64,000 nucleotides of DNA from Clostridium algoriphilum (GTDB lineage Bacteria > Bacillota > Clostridia > Clostridiales > Clostridiaceae): NCBI RefSeq assembly GCF_020443705.1, contig NZ_JAIZZK010000002.1, positions 205,771-269,770 of the forward strand. The letters are read 5' to 3'. A program made the position numbers and the translations under genes. This document shows positions 38,556-48,014 of the stretch, piece after piece (position 1 is the first letter of the stretch; each line of letters starts with the position of its first letter). The notes below the pieces were generated by a model. The model did no database searches. It worked only from the letters and a program-made list of their open reading frames with translations, and was not told the DNA's origin.

Positions 38556-39275
38556 ATGAATGATAATTTTTACAGACAGGTAACAGAACAACTGGAAATG
38601 AGTCTTAAAGAAAGTGAAGAAAAAGCAGAACGTGCTACGGAGTTAATCATCTCTATTAAGGAGATTGCATTTCAAAGTGGAGAAAAAGCAGACAGGGCTG
38701 CGGAGTTAATCATCGCTATTAAGGAGCTTGCCTTTCAAAGTGGAGAGAAAGCAGACAGGGCTGCAGAGTTAATTATCGCTAATAAAGAACTTGCTTATCA
38801 AAGCGGAGAAAAAGCAGACAGGGCTGCAGAGTTAATTATCGCTAACAAAGAACTTGCTTATCAAAGCGGAGAAAAAGCAGACAGGGCAGCGGAGTTGATC
38901 ATCGCTAATAAAGAGCTTGCCTTTCAACGCGATGAGAAAGCAGACATGGCAGCAAAGCTAATTATTGCTAATAAAGAGTTAATCGTTGCTAATAAGGCAC
39001 AGGGAGAATTCCTTGTTAACATATCTCATGAACTTAAAACACCACTAAATATTATTTTTTCAACAGCTCAGTTATTTAATATGTATTGCAATAGTGGTTC
39101 ACTCGACGAGAAGAAGGATTCAATTGTTAAATATATTGCCTCACTGAAACTAAATTCGTATAGATTATCCAAACTCATTAATAATATAGTTGATTTATCA
39201 AAGATTGAAGCGGGATTCTTTAAATTGAGTTTATCGAATAACATTGGGTATAGATCAATAGACTGGACACTTTGA
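38556..39275 (+). pseudogene. Histidine kinase, truncated, with 21-residue coiled-coil repeats
   Basis: After 21 residues comes a run of nearly six copies of a 21-residue unit (EKADRAAELIIANKELAFQSG), encoded by 63-bp DNA repeats at about 38619-38980. These form a long signalling helix. Then a HisKA dimerisation domain begins with FLVNISHELKTPLN (phospho-accepting His near 158). The ATP-binding domain is absent: the frame runs into IS3-like sequence near 39262. It cannot autophosphorylate as it stands. AAAGAGG precedes the ATG. Confidence 0.8.
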
Positions 39276-40034
39276 AAAAAAATGTTTGGATTATAAGTGC
39301 TTTTTTCGTATGATTTATATGAGTTTAGGAGGATGGCTAATGAGTAAAATTATAACTAATGAGTAAAATTATAACTAATAAAGAGGATGTTAGAATGCTA
39401 GAAAATAATAAAAATGTCCTAAGAGTCAGTGAACTACCAATCACATATAGCTATGAATTTAAAATATTATTTATTAATGAACACATAGCTGGGAAATTAC
39501 CAAGACAAATTTTCGAAGAAAATGGATTCGATATAAATATACTAGGATTAAAAAGAATTAAAGAAGCTATATATATAGCTTAAAACGTAGCCGTAGGATT
39601 ATGAACAAATACGAAATAATATGTCCTCATAGAAAACCAAATCCATATAAAAGAATTGCTAAAGCGACAAAAGAACATCGTGTAGTTTAAAATATTCTGA
39701 ATCGTGAATTTAAGCAGGCTACACCAGGAAAGGTTCTGCTTACTGATATAACATATTTACCATACGGTAATAGTAAAATGGTTTACCTATCAACAATTAA
39801 AGATTTCTCAACAAATGAGATATTAGCATAACTTCAGATAGAATAACACTTGATAGAGCACTAGATATTATAAACAAGCTATTCAAAAATAGATGCGTAA
39901 TGTTAATAAAAGATGCCTTTATTCATTCAGATCAAGGTAGTCATTATACAAGTCCAACATTTCAAAAGCTACTAAATAAACACAAATTAGGTCAGTCAAT
40001 GTCGCGTAGAGGTAATTGTTGGGACAATGATACT
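39262..40034 (+). mobile_element. IS3-family insertion sequence, degraded
   Basis: The left end looks like TGGACACTTTG at about 39262, where the histidine kinase is cut. A fragment of the helix-turn-helix OrfA is read from 39359 (YEFKILFINEHIAGKLPRQI), preceded by a 19-base tandem duplication of its first codons (39340-39377). OrfB follows in pieces with stops ([40 protein letters not shown]), parts of the DDE core. A deletion joins OrfA to OrfB near 39585. The 3' end is replaced by another transposase at 40035. Confidence 0.8.
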
Positions 40035-40800
40035 ATGATTAAGCAACAGCAAACCATGATTATCAGTCTATACATAGACATTCACAATTTAGTTATACCA
40101 AATGACAATTTTTTGCGGAAAATTAGTGTATTAATAGATTTTTCTTTCATTTACAATGAATTATTGGATAACTATTGTCTTGATAACGGATGCAATGCAA
40201 TTAGTCCAATTCATATGTTTAAATACCTATTATTGAAAGTGATCTTTGAGTTATCTGATGTTGATATTGTAGAACGATCAAAGTATGATATGTCATTCTA
40301 GAGGAGGCTGTTATTGAATCAAGTTCTTTAACTAAGTTCAGAAAGCTACGCTTAAAAAATATGAACATTTTAGATATGCATCTATTATAGTAGATGCTGC
40401 CCACAAAAGCACGTTATAATAAGAAATATCCAATGGAAATCCTAATGGATCTATCAAGAAAACTTAGAAAATCGGTGTATGAAATTGATGAAAAGATGAA
40501 AGAAAAATTCCCTTCTAAAACAACAACAGATGTATTAGAAGATGAGCTAGAGTATTGTCAAAAGATTATTTATCAGATGAACACAGCAAACAGTGGCAAT
40601 TTCAGCAAAGTCAGTATTTTAAGGAAAAATCCAAGGAGCGCTATAAGATAGAAGCAAAAAATAGTGAATTGAAACGTAGGTACGGATATGATGTTGCATC
40701 ATCTTCGGGTCTTATTGGTATGGAAATTCAAGGAGCAACAGCGATATTTGCCGTTTATTTAAAGCGAATAATAAAGCTGCTAGGTTAGAAAGCAGGATAA
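40035..40800 (+). mobile_element. IS1182-family transposase remnant
   Basis: From ATG 40035 the reading MIKQQQ ... [20 protein letters not shown] and [20 protein letters not shown] gives the N-terminus of an IS1182-type transposase. After a frameshift near 40298, more parts appear (MEILMDLSRKLRKSVYEID, about 40435; YGYDVASSSGLIGMEIQGA, about 40681). Several stops make it inactive. It abuts IS3 OrfB, so one element inserted into the other. Confidence 0.75.
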
Positions 40801-40927
40801 AAAAAGGTAAAAATGGATATGCAGATTTTTATATTTCCAATACATCTAAAAATAACGAATGTAACACAAGTACAATGAACTGTGAACTGCTCCCTGTAAA
40901 GTAAAAAATGAAAATAATAAAATTGAC
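40801..40927. other. Non-coding tail after the IS1182 remnant
   Basis: Short fragments only; probably the 3' flank of the transposase relic. No feature that I can support. Confidence 0.4.
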
Positions 40928-40980
40928 TTAAATGGCTAAAGCCCTAAATTCTAAAGGGCTAAGGCCATTTAATCTTTTTT
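40928..40980 (+). terminator. Terminator with double stem
   Basis: Outer arms TTAAATGGC (40928-40936) and GCCATTTAA (40964-40972), inner arms GCCCT / AGGGC, followed by TCTTTTTT. A strong terminator left between mobile-element debris. Confidence 0.8.
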
Positions 40981-41127
40981 GCAATCTCTTGGTATTGTAG
41001 AAGATAATATATTCATCAATTGCATTAGAGATATCATCATATGTATTATATTATGCAAGTAGAACTTTTCACACTTGAGGATTCCTCAAAACTTCCATTG
41101 GTCCATTGTCGATGCTACAACAGATAA

Positions 41128-41289
41128 AGTGGCAGTGTAGACGAGTTTAACGTGTTTGCAAGTATAATAGTTGTAAATCTAATTAATAAAGCAAGGTCAT
41201 ACGGATTTAGAAATATAGTGGCAACCCAAGAGTTTGCCACTATGATAATTGATGGTACGGCCAATAAAGCTATTGTTAAATATAAATAG
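41128..41289 (+). pseudogene. Conjugative coupling protein (TraD/VirD4-like) remnant
   Basis: The reading SGSVDEFNVFASIIVVNLIN, KARSYGFRNIVATQEFATM and a short tail with stop resembles the TraM-recognition/Walker B region of type IV coupling proteins (D-E-F-x-x-F ... ATQ). Only about 53 codons remain, with a stop just upstream (41125). It suggests that an integrative conjugative element once lay here. Confidence 0.5.
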
Positions 41290-41767
41290 CCTTAACAACA
41301 TCATTAACTAAAACTTAACTCCATGAAAATCAAAGGGTTCAGCACATTTTTAGATACTGCAGTTAAGTGGTTACTTAAATTTTTATTAAATTTAATTTAC
41401 TAAAAAAGTAATTTAGAAATAAATGGAGGATATTTTATATAAATAATTAGATTTGGAGGTGTGTACAATAAAGTAACTGTTGTTAAACAGTTAATAACAA
41501 TGCTATACTAACAATAATTCGCAATTCGCACTGGTTGAAGGTACTTTTGATTGTGAAGAAGATGCTAATAAGGAAATTTTAAAGTTATCGGGAAGAAAAC
41601 AAAATATCACACACTCAATATGACTATAGCTACTATTGAAAAGAAAAAAAATGCGGCAGCCCAAAAATACAAGCAAAATTCAAATTCAATATGAGTAATA
41701 CCTATAAGTAGAAAACAATATAAAGAGGCTTGTTCTTTTGTTAAATATAACTAGGAAGGTGTTAAAT
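41290..41767. other. Leader region of acoR, with small repeats and coding scraps
   Basis: No intact gene. An 8-base hairpin (TAACTGTT 41474-41481, AACAGTTA 41486-41493) and two ribosome-site-like GGAGG motifs (about 41424 and 41455) without a credible frame. A scrap near 41527 reads LVEGTFDCEEDANKEILKL, which I cannot assign. A promoter for acoR should be here, but I cannot identify it with confidence. Confidence 0.4.
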
Positions 41768-43723
41768 ATGATTGATGTCTCAAAAATTGAAAGTAAATTG
41801 AATGGGCTTGTAGAAGAAGACAAGATACCTAAAGGTATAAGGCAAGACATTCTGGATTCTTGGATTAGATGTAAAAAATATAAGCTTGATGTAAATATAA
41901 AAGGCAAAGAGATAGATAAAGTTCAATTTGATAAAATATTAGTTGAACATAAGGAACTTATTGAAATAGCAATACCTGTAATGCTGGATATATTCAAACT
42001 TTTAAATGAAACAAATTACTCTATTGTATTAACAGATGAGAATGCAGTTATACTTAAGGTTATGGGAAATAAAGAAATAATTGAAAAAAATAGAGAACTA
42101 AATTTTTTGAAAGGATGTAATTGGAAAGAAGAAAATGTGGGTACAAACGCTATTGGAACATGCCTTTATCTAAATAAACCATTTCATACTTTGAGCGCGG
42201 AGCATTATTGTAAAGCACAACATGGATGGACCTGTTCTGCAGCACCAATACATGATGAAAAAGGAAAAATTATAGGTATTATTGATTTATCAGGTCATTT
42301 TTATGATTTCCATTCACATACCCTTGGAATAGTTGTTGAAGCTGCAAATGCTATACAAAAACAATTTTCAATAAATGAGCATAGAAAGTGGGCAGGAGCA
42401 GCTTTTAATTCTATTGAGGATGGAATTTTAGTTATAGATAATGATTTTATGATAAAAGATTTTAATTTGAAACTTTGTGAAATATTTAAGATATCTGGAC
42501 AAGAAATTTATAAGATTGATATAAGAGTCTTACTGAAAGATATAATTAAAGATATGCATAATTTTAGTAATAACGATAAGATTAACTATAGAGAAATTAG
42601 CTTTTATTTAAATAACAGTAGAGTAGAATGTAATGTAAGTGTTACACCAGTAAAAAATGAGAAAGAATATATAGGTTTTGTAATTCTTGTTAAAAAAGCT
42701 GATAGTTTACGACATGTGGTTAATAAAATAGCGGGGTTTTACTCAAAATGGTCTTTTGATAACATAATAACTAAAAATCCAAAAATGATTTCTCTTATTG
42801 AAGAAGCCAAAAGAATTGCGGCCAATGATTGTACTGTGTTAATTACTGGAGAAAGCGGGACGGGTAAAGAGTTGTTTGCACACTCTATTCATAATGCTAG
42901 TACTAGATGTAACGGACCATTTGTAGCAATAAATTGCGCAGCCTTACCCAAGAACTTAGTAGAAAGTGAGCTCTTTGGTTATGATAAAGGTACATTTACC
43001 GGTGCCTCTAAAGAAGGATGTCCTGGAAAGTTTGAATTGGCAAATAAGGGAACAATTTTCTTAGATGAAATTGGGGAATTGCCGTTGGAAATTCAATCTA
43101 AGTTGCTTAGAGTTTTAGATAGTCATACCATAACAAGGATTGGTGGAAAGTACGAAAAAAAACTAAATGTAAGAGTTATTACTGCAACAAATAGAAATTT
43201 GTACAACCAAATTAAAACAAAAAATTTTAGAGATGATCTGTATTATAGAATAAATGTATTTAATATAAAACTAATTCCACTTAGAGAGCGTCTAGAAGAT
43301 GTTGAAGTTTATGCAGAACTTTTTTTACAACAGTTAAATGATAAAAATCCAGAAAGTAAGAAGTTTTTTGATAAGGAATTTATTAATTCCATTAAAAAAT
43401 ACAATTGGCCAGGAAATGTTAGAGAAGTAGAGAATATTATTCAAAGAGCATATTATCTATCAAAAAATAATATAATTTCCTGTTTGTTTATTCCTGAATA
43501 TATTAATGAAGATATAGAAGATATAAAAGATATAAAAGATATAAAAGATACTATAGGCATACCTGACGACAATGTATTTAAAACTTATAAGTTAGAAGAA
43601 ATTGAAAAAAACTTAATTGTCAAGGCTTTAGAATATTGTGATGGAAATGTTGTTAAGGCAAGCAAACTTATTGGTATTGGAAAAACTACATTTTACAGAA
43701 AAGTGAAAAAATATATCAAGTGA
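41768..43723 (+). CDS. acoR: Sigma-54-dependent activator of acetoin catabolism, AcoR-like
   Basis: 651 residues: an N-terminal GAF-type sensor (about 50-190), a PAS domain (about 205-320), an AAA+ domain with Walker A GESGTGKE, the sigma-54 contact loop GTFTGA (consensus GAFTGA) and Walker B GTIFLDEIG, and a Fis-type HTH (VVKASKLIGIGKTTFYRK). The family activates acoABCL with sigma-54 in response to acetoin. The linker before the HTH has a GATATAAAA tandem repeat (EDIKDIKDIKDIKD). ATG 41768 follows GGAAGGTG. A sigma-54 promoter lies 124 bases downstream. Confidence 0.88.
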   Translation: MIDVSKIESKLNGLVEEDKIPKGIRQDILDSWIRCKKYKLDVNIKGKEIDKVQFDKILVEHKELIEIAIPVMLDIFKLLNETNYSIVLTDENAVILKVMGNKEIIEKNRELNFLKGCNWKEENVGTNAIGTCLYLNKPFHTLSAEHYCKAQHGWTCSAAPIHDEKGKIIGIIDLSGHFYDFHSHTLGIVVEAANAIQKQFSINEHRKWAGAAFNSIEDGILVIDNDFMIKDFNLKLCEIFKISGQEIYKIDIRVLLKDIIKDMHNFSNNDKINYREISFYLNNSRVECNVSVTPVKNEKEYIGFVILVKKADSLRHVVNKIAGFYSKWSFDNIITKNPKMISLIEEAKRIAANDCTVLITGESGTGKELFAHSIHNASTRCNGPFVAINCAALPKNLVESELFGYDKGTFTGASKEGCPGKFELANKGTIFLDEIGELPLEIQSKLLRVLDSHTITRIGGKYEKKLNVRVITATNRNLYNQIKTKNFRDDLYYRINVFNIKLIPLRERLEDVEVYAELFLQQLNDKNPESKKFFDKEFINSIKKYNWPGNVREVENIIQRAYYLSKNNIISCLFIPEYINEDIEDIKDIKDIKDTIGIPDDNVFKTYKLEEIEKNLIVKALEYCDGNVVKASKLIGIGKTTFYRKVKKYIK

Positions 43724-43729
43724 GTATAA

Positions 43730-43772
43730 TACCAAAGTGGGAAAAATAAATTTCCACTTTGGTACTTTTTTT
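43730..43772 (+). terminator. Hairpin after acoR: terminator and possible activator site
   Basis: Perfect 11-base arms TACCAAAGTGG (43730-43740) and CCACTTTGGTA (43754-43764), then a run of T. It can end acoR. It is also a palindrome about 80-115 bases before the -24 box, where an enhancer for AcoR would be expected, and it is conserved in the inverted copy at 37.2 kb. The second role is inference. Confidence 0.65.
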
Positions 43773-43846
43773 CCAAAATGAATCTTAAATAAGATGAGTG
43801 TTTAAATGATTGTTAGAGATTCAAGGATTTTGATTCAATTAAATAC

Positions 43847-43862
43847 TGGCACGTCTCTTGCT
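43847..43862 (+). promoter_or_regulatory. Sigma-54 promoter of the aco operon
   Basis: TGGCACG (43847-43853), TCTC, TTGCT (43858-43862): a match at every key position of TGGCACR-N4-TTGCW. It stands between acoR and acoA. Expression should need RpoN and AcoR. rpoN is not in this window. Confidence 0.9.
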
Positions 43863-43894
43863 ACTTAATATTATTATAGGAAGGAGATATATTT

Positions 43895-44220
43895 ATTAAG
43901 AGGTATGTATTAGAATTTGGATTAAGAACTGATTTTATGGACATGTCTTTAGCAAGGCAACAGAAAAAGCTGTTAAAGACGCTGTATCAAAAAAATACAT
44001 TCCAGGGTCATTGTAACCGTTTCCATTACTGTTTCTGATCTAAAAAAATGATACAGAAAAAAATCAAGACCTGTTTGCCAATAGGAAAAAAGAATATAAT
44101 GGTGGATTAAAAACTTCAGGGCTTTATTTGCCTGATTTTGGAGATGTTGATTACAGCATAGAAGTTGTAATAGCGTGTATTGAAGTAGAAATTGAAAGAA
44201 AAGAATGGGAGGGAATATAA
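43895..44220 (+). pseudogene. Lin0512-family gene, frameshifted
   Basis: Directly after the sigma-54 promoter and an AAGGAG site, IKRYVLEFGLRTDFMDMS begins a Lin0512-type protein. The next segment (ATEKAVKDAVSKKYIPGSL) is in another frame and a third (GGLKTSGLYLPDFGDVDYSI, then VVIACIEVEIE) in yet another. No start codon is left, and the frame ends at the TAA just before acoA. It would have been the first gene of this sigma-54 operon. Confidence 0.7.
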
Positions 44221-44221
44221 T

Positions 44222-45202
44222 ATGAATATATCAAAGAATGAATCAATTGATATGTATAAAACTATGTTAAAAATAAGAAAATTTGAGGAAGTTGCTATAC
44301 AGGGTTCCGCAGAAGGAAAAATTCCTGGCTTTATTCATTTATATATAGGAGAAGAAGCTATTGCTACAGGAGTATGTTCAAATCTAAGAGAAGATGATTA
44401 TATTACAAGTACTCATAGAGGTCATGGTCACATAATATCAAAGGGTGCAGATATAAAACTTATGATGGCAGAGCTTTTTGGAAAAGCAACAGGCATTTGT
44501 AAAGGAAGAGGCGGCTCAATGCATATATGTGATGCCTCAAAAGGTATCCTAGGAGCGAATGGTATAGTAGGTGCTGGTCATGATTTAGTATTAGGAGCAG
44601 GTTTAAGTGCACAATACAGAGGAACTGATCAAGTTGCTATATGTTTCTTTGGAGATGCATCTACAAATCAAGGTACATTCCATGAATCATTGAACTTGGC
44701 TAGCGTGTGGAAGCTACCAATTGTATATGTATGCGAAAATAATGGATATGGAATATCAATGAGCCAGAAGAGACATATGGCAATTACGGATGTAGCAAAT
44801 AGAGGAGCATCTTATAATATTCCTGGAGTTGTAGTTGATGGAAATGATGTTCTTGCAGTTTCACAAGTAGCAGCTGATGCTATAAAAAGAGCAAGAGAAG
44901 GTAAGGGACCAACAATAGTAGAATGCAAGACTTATAGACAAAGAGGACATTTTGAGGGAGATCCTGGAACATATAAACCAACGGAAGAACAGGCAGCATG
45001 GGTTAAAAAAGATCCTATACCAAGGTTTGAAAAATATATGCTTGAAAAGGAAATCTTAAGCGAAAAAGGAATAAAAGAAATACAAGCTGATATTGATATC
45101 ATAATCAAAGAAGCTTTAGAATTTGCAGAGAACAGTCCTTGGCCAGAAGTAGAGTCAGCACTTACAGATGTCTATACAGATATAATAGAGGAGGCAAGAT
45201 AA
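44222..45202 (+). CDS. acoA: Acetoin dehydrogenase E1 alpha subunit
   Basis: 326 residues, TPP-dependent E1 alpha. The TPP motif is GDASTNQGTFHESLNLAS...ENN near residues 143-175; STHRGHGHIISKG and RGGSMHI are conserved. With AcoB it cleaves acetoin to acetaldehyde and hydroxyethyl-TPP, which the E2 subunit turns into acetyl-CoA. The operon context favours acetoin over pyruvate as substrate. ATG 44222 follows GGGAGGG; the frame extends to 44192 within the Lin0512 relic. Confidence 0.92.
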   Translation: MNISKNESIDMYKTMLKIRKFEEVAIQGSAEGKIPGFIHLYIGEEAIATGVCSNLREDDYITSTHRGHGHIISKGADIKLMMAELFGKATGICKGRGGSMHICDASKGILGANGIVGAGHDLVLGAGLSAQYRGTDQVAICFFGDASTNQGTFHESLNLASVWKLPIVYVCENNGYGISMSQKRHMAITDVANRGASYNIPGVVVDGNDVLAVSQVAADAIKRAREGKGPTIVECKTYRQRGHFEGDPGTYKPTEEQAAWVKKDPIPRFEKYMLEKEILSEKGIKEIQADIDIIIKEALEFAENSPWPEVESALTDVYTDIIEEAR

Positions 45203-45203
45203 T

Positions 45204-46175
45204 ATGAAAACCATGACTTATATGGAAGCTATAAGAGAAGCAATTACAATTAAGATGAGGGAAGATGAAAACGTATTAATGTTTGGAGAAGACGTAGGAG
45301 CTTTTGGCGGATGTTTTGGATTATCACAAGGAATGTTTGATGAGTTTGGTGAGAAAAGAATAAGAGATACTCCAATATCTGAAGGAGCATTTGTTGGATG
45401 TGCTATAGGAGCAGCTGGTACAGGATTAAGGCCAATTGCAGAAATAATGATGGGAGATTTTGTTACAGTTGTAATGGATATGCTATGTAATCAGGCTGCA
45501 AAGCTTAGATATATGTCTGGAGGAAAAATAACGCTTCCAATGGTTGTTAGATTGCCAGGTGGTGGTGGAATTGGGGCTGCCGCTCAACATTCACAATCTT
45601 TAGAAGCTTGGCTTACACATATGCCTGGACTTAAGGTTGTTTATCCATCAACTCCAGCTGATGCAGCAGGATTAATGCTTACATCTATAAATGATGACAA
45701 TCCTGTTATATTTATGGAACATAAAGTGCTTTACGGCTTAAAAGGTGAAGTACCAGATGACATCAAGCCAATACCATTTGGAGTAGCTGATATAAAGAAA
45801 GAAGGAAAAGATATTACGATTATTGCTACAGGTAAAATGGTTCATGAAGCTTTAAAGGCTGCAGAACAGCTTTCAAAGGAAGGAATTGAAGCAGAGGTAG
45901 TAGATCCAAGGACATTATTCCCATTGGATAAAGAAACTATATTTAACTCTGTAAAGAAAACTAGCAAAGTGTTAGTTGTTACAGAAGAAAATAAAAGAGG
46001 AGGATTTGGTGGTGAAATTTCTGCTATGATAAGTGAAGAAGCTTTTGATTATCTTGATGCACCTATAGTTAGAATTGGAGCACTTAATACTCCAATAGCG
46101 TTTTCACCAGGCCTTGAAAGTTATATACTTCCTAATTTTAATGATATAGTTAATGGAGCTAAAAAATTATTTTAA
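45204..46175 (+). CDS. acoB: Acetoin dehydrogenase E1 beta subunit
   Basis: 323 residues of transketolase-type E1 beta. MFGEDVGAFGGCFGLS, RDTPISEGAFVGCAIG and RLPGGGGIGAAAQHSQS are the family motifs, with the C-terminal transketolase domain (ITIIATGKMVHEALKAAE). It starts 1 base after the acoA stop, with GAGGCAAG upstream. Confidence 0.93.
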   Translation: MKTMTYMEAIREAITIKMREDENVLMFGEDVGAFGGCFGLSQGMFDEFGEKRIRDTPISEGAFVGCAIGAAGTGLRPIAEIMMGDFVTVVMDMLCNQAAKLRYMSGGKITLPMVVRLPGGGGIGAAAQHSQSLEAWLTHMPGLKVVYPSTPADAAGLMLTSINDDNPVIFMEHKVLYGLKGEVPDDIKPIPFGVADIKKEGKDITIIATGKMVHEALKAAEQLSKEGIEAEVVDPRTLFPLDKETIFNSVKKTSKVLVVTEENKRGGFGGEISAMISEEAFDYLDAPIVRIGALNTPIAFSPGLESYILPNFNDIVNGAKKLF

Positions 46176-46485
46176 TATTAAGTTAGGTTGGCACATTGTG
46201 CCTTTAAGCTCTACCACCTAGACAGTTTTTGGCTAGGTGGTAGAGGCTGAACCTAAACCTATGTAAACATATCAGTGGGTTCTTGTTGTCAAACATAAGT
46301 GGTCCTTTACATGCAGCTATTACTATACCTTAATAATAGTTCGAAAAAGAGGATTTTTTAGAATAGATTAGTTAAGAAAATCAGTAAGTTCAGTTTAGAA
46401 AAAAGCAGTGGGAATTACAAAAGATGATGCATTAAATAATTACTTGAAAACCTTTTAAAATTTTAATGTAAAGGAGTTTTTAAAA
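46176..46485. other. Gap between acoB and acoL with a strong hairpin
   Basis: A perfect 13-base stem, CTCTACCACCTAG (46209-46221) with CTAGGTGGTAGAG (46233-46245), lacks a T-run; it may set a processing point in the operon. Near 46401-46458 a scrap reads KKAVGITKDDALNNYLKTF and stop, perhaps the tail of a lost gene. Otherwise nothing is seen. Confidence 0.5.
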
Positions 46486-47859
46486 ATGGATTATGATATT
46501 ACAGTAATTGGAGGCGGACCTGGCGGATATGAATCGGCTATTAAAGCTGCTCAGTTAGGTAAAAAAGTTTGTATAGTTGAAAGCACACATTTTGGTGGTG
46601 TGTGTCTAAATGAAGGATGTATTCCTACAAAAACACTTATTAAAACAGCTAATGTCTTTCAGGATGCTAAAACAGCTAATAAATTTGCAGTTGAAGGTGT
46701 GGATGTTGAAAATATAAAAGTATCTATGCAGAAATTGCAGAAGAGGAAAAATACTGTTGTTTCTCAACTTGTTAACGGTGTAAAAGCACTTCTTAAGGGA
46801 AACAAAGTTACAATAGTTGAAGGTAAAGCAGTTTTTGTAGATAAAAATACAATTGTTGTTGGAGATAAGAAAATTACTTCAGAATATTTTGTTATTGCTA
46901 CTGGTTCTAACACATTTATGCCTCCTTTCATTGCACAGGAAGGTAAAACAAATATTATCACTAGCAAAGAAGCATTAGATTTAGATTATGTACCAGAAAC
47001 AATGGCTATTATTGGTGGTGGTGTTATTGGTGTTGAATTTGCATATATCCTTTCAAGACTTGGCAGCAAGGTTTATGTTCTTGAACTTATGGACAAAATT
47101 CTTCCTATGGTTGATGAAGAGGTATCTAACATGGCTAAAAAGAGACTTTCAAGTGAAGGTACTACATTCTATACAGGGGCTAAGGTTAAGAAAGTATCGG
47201 GAAATAATGTTGTGTATGAGTTAAAAGGCAAAGAAGAATTTGTTACAGCTGACGTTGTGCTTATGGCTGTTGGAAGAACTCCAAATACTGATGGACTTAA
47301 TGCAGAAGGTATCGGAATTGAGTTTAATAAGAAAGCAATAAAAACAGATAATTCACTAAGAACTAATATCCCTAACATTTATGCAATTGGTGATGTTAAC
47401 GGAAAGGTTATGCTTGCTCATACAGCTTCTCATGAAGGAATTATTGCTGTTGAAAATATTTGTGGAGAAAACAAAACAATTTCATATGACAAAATTCCAT
47501 CTTGCATATATATTGATCCAGAGATTGCATGTATAGGACTCACAGAAGCAGCCGCTAAAGAAAAATATAAAAATGTTAAGGTGGGTAAGTTCCCAATGGT
47601 TGCTAACGGAAAGTCATTAGTTGAAGGTGACACAGAGGGTATTTTTAAAGTTATTATTGATGGAGAATCTAACGAAATTCTCGGTGTTCATCTTTATGGA
47701 AAACACACTACAGATATGATTAGTGAAATTGCTTTAGCAATGACATTAGAAGCTACTGCAGATGAAGTTATTGGAACAATTCATCCTCATCCTACAGTAT
47801 CTGAAGCTGTAGCTGAAGCATTTATGGCTTCAGTTGGAAAGCCAATTAATTGGCTTTAA
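46486..47859 (+). CDS. acoL: Dihydrolipoyl dehydrogenase (E3)
   Basis: 457 residues; FAD enzyme that reoxidises the E2 lipoyl group with NAD. FAD motif ITVIGGGPGGYESAIKAAQ; redox pair GGVCLNEGCIPTK; NAD motif AIIGGGVIGVEFAY; C-terminal active-site HPHPTVSE. No N-terminal lipoyl domain. Isoleucine is mostly ATT, unlike the ATA-rich acoA, acoB and acoC, which hints at separate origin. AAAGGAG precedes the ATG. Confidence 0.94.
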   Translation: MDYDITVIGGGPGGYESAIKAAQLGKKVCIVESTHFGGVCLNEGCIPTKTLIKTANVFQDAKTANKFAVEGVDVENIKVSMQKLQKRKNTVVSQLVNGVKALLKGNKVTIVEGKAVFVDKNTIVVGDKKITSEYFVIATGSNTFMPPFIAQEGKTNIITSKEALDLDYVPETMAIIGGGVIGVEFAYILSRLGSKVYVLELMDKILPMVDEEVSNMAKKRLSSEGTTFYTGAKVKKVSGNNVVYELKGKEEFVTADVVLMAVGRTPNTDGLNAEGIGIEFNKKAIKTDNSLRTNIPNIYAIGDVNGKVMLAHTASHEGIIAVENICGENKTISYDKIPSCIYIDPEIACIGLTEAAAKEKYKNVKVGKFPMVANGKSLVEGDTEGIFKVIIDGESNEILGVHLYGKHTTDMISEIALAMTLEATADEVIGTIHPHPTVSEAVAEAFMASVGKPINWL

Positions 47860-48014
47860 TAATCTAAAGTTTAAATCATATAATTATTCGTATATTATAA
47901 AGTTTGAAGGAAAATTCTAGAGTAAGACAATTCCTATATAAAAATAAATGTAGAAGTATCAATGCTTTAGGAGTTTTCGAAAGCATTAAAATATAAAATA
48001 AGGAGGCTTATATT

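Noticed and set aside
38619..38980. Regular 63-bp repeats, CRISPR-like at first sight
   Set aside because: They lie in one open frame, have no unique spacers and encode a repeated helix of a histidine kinase.
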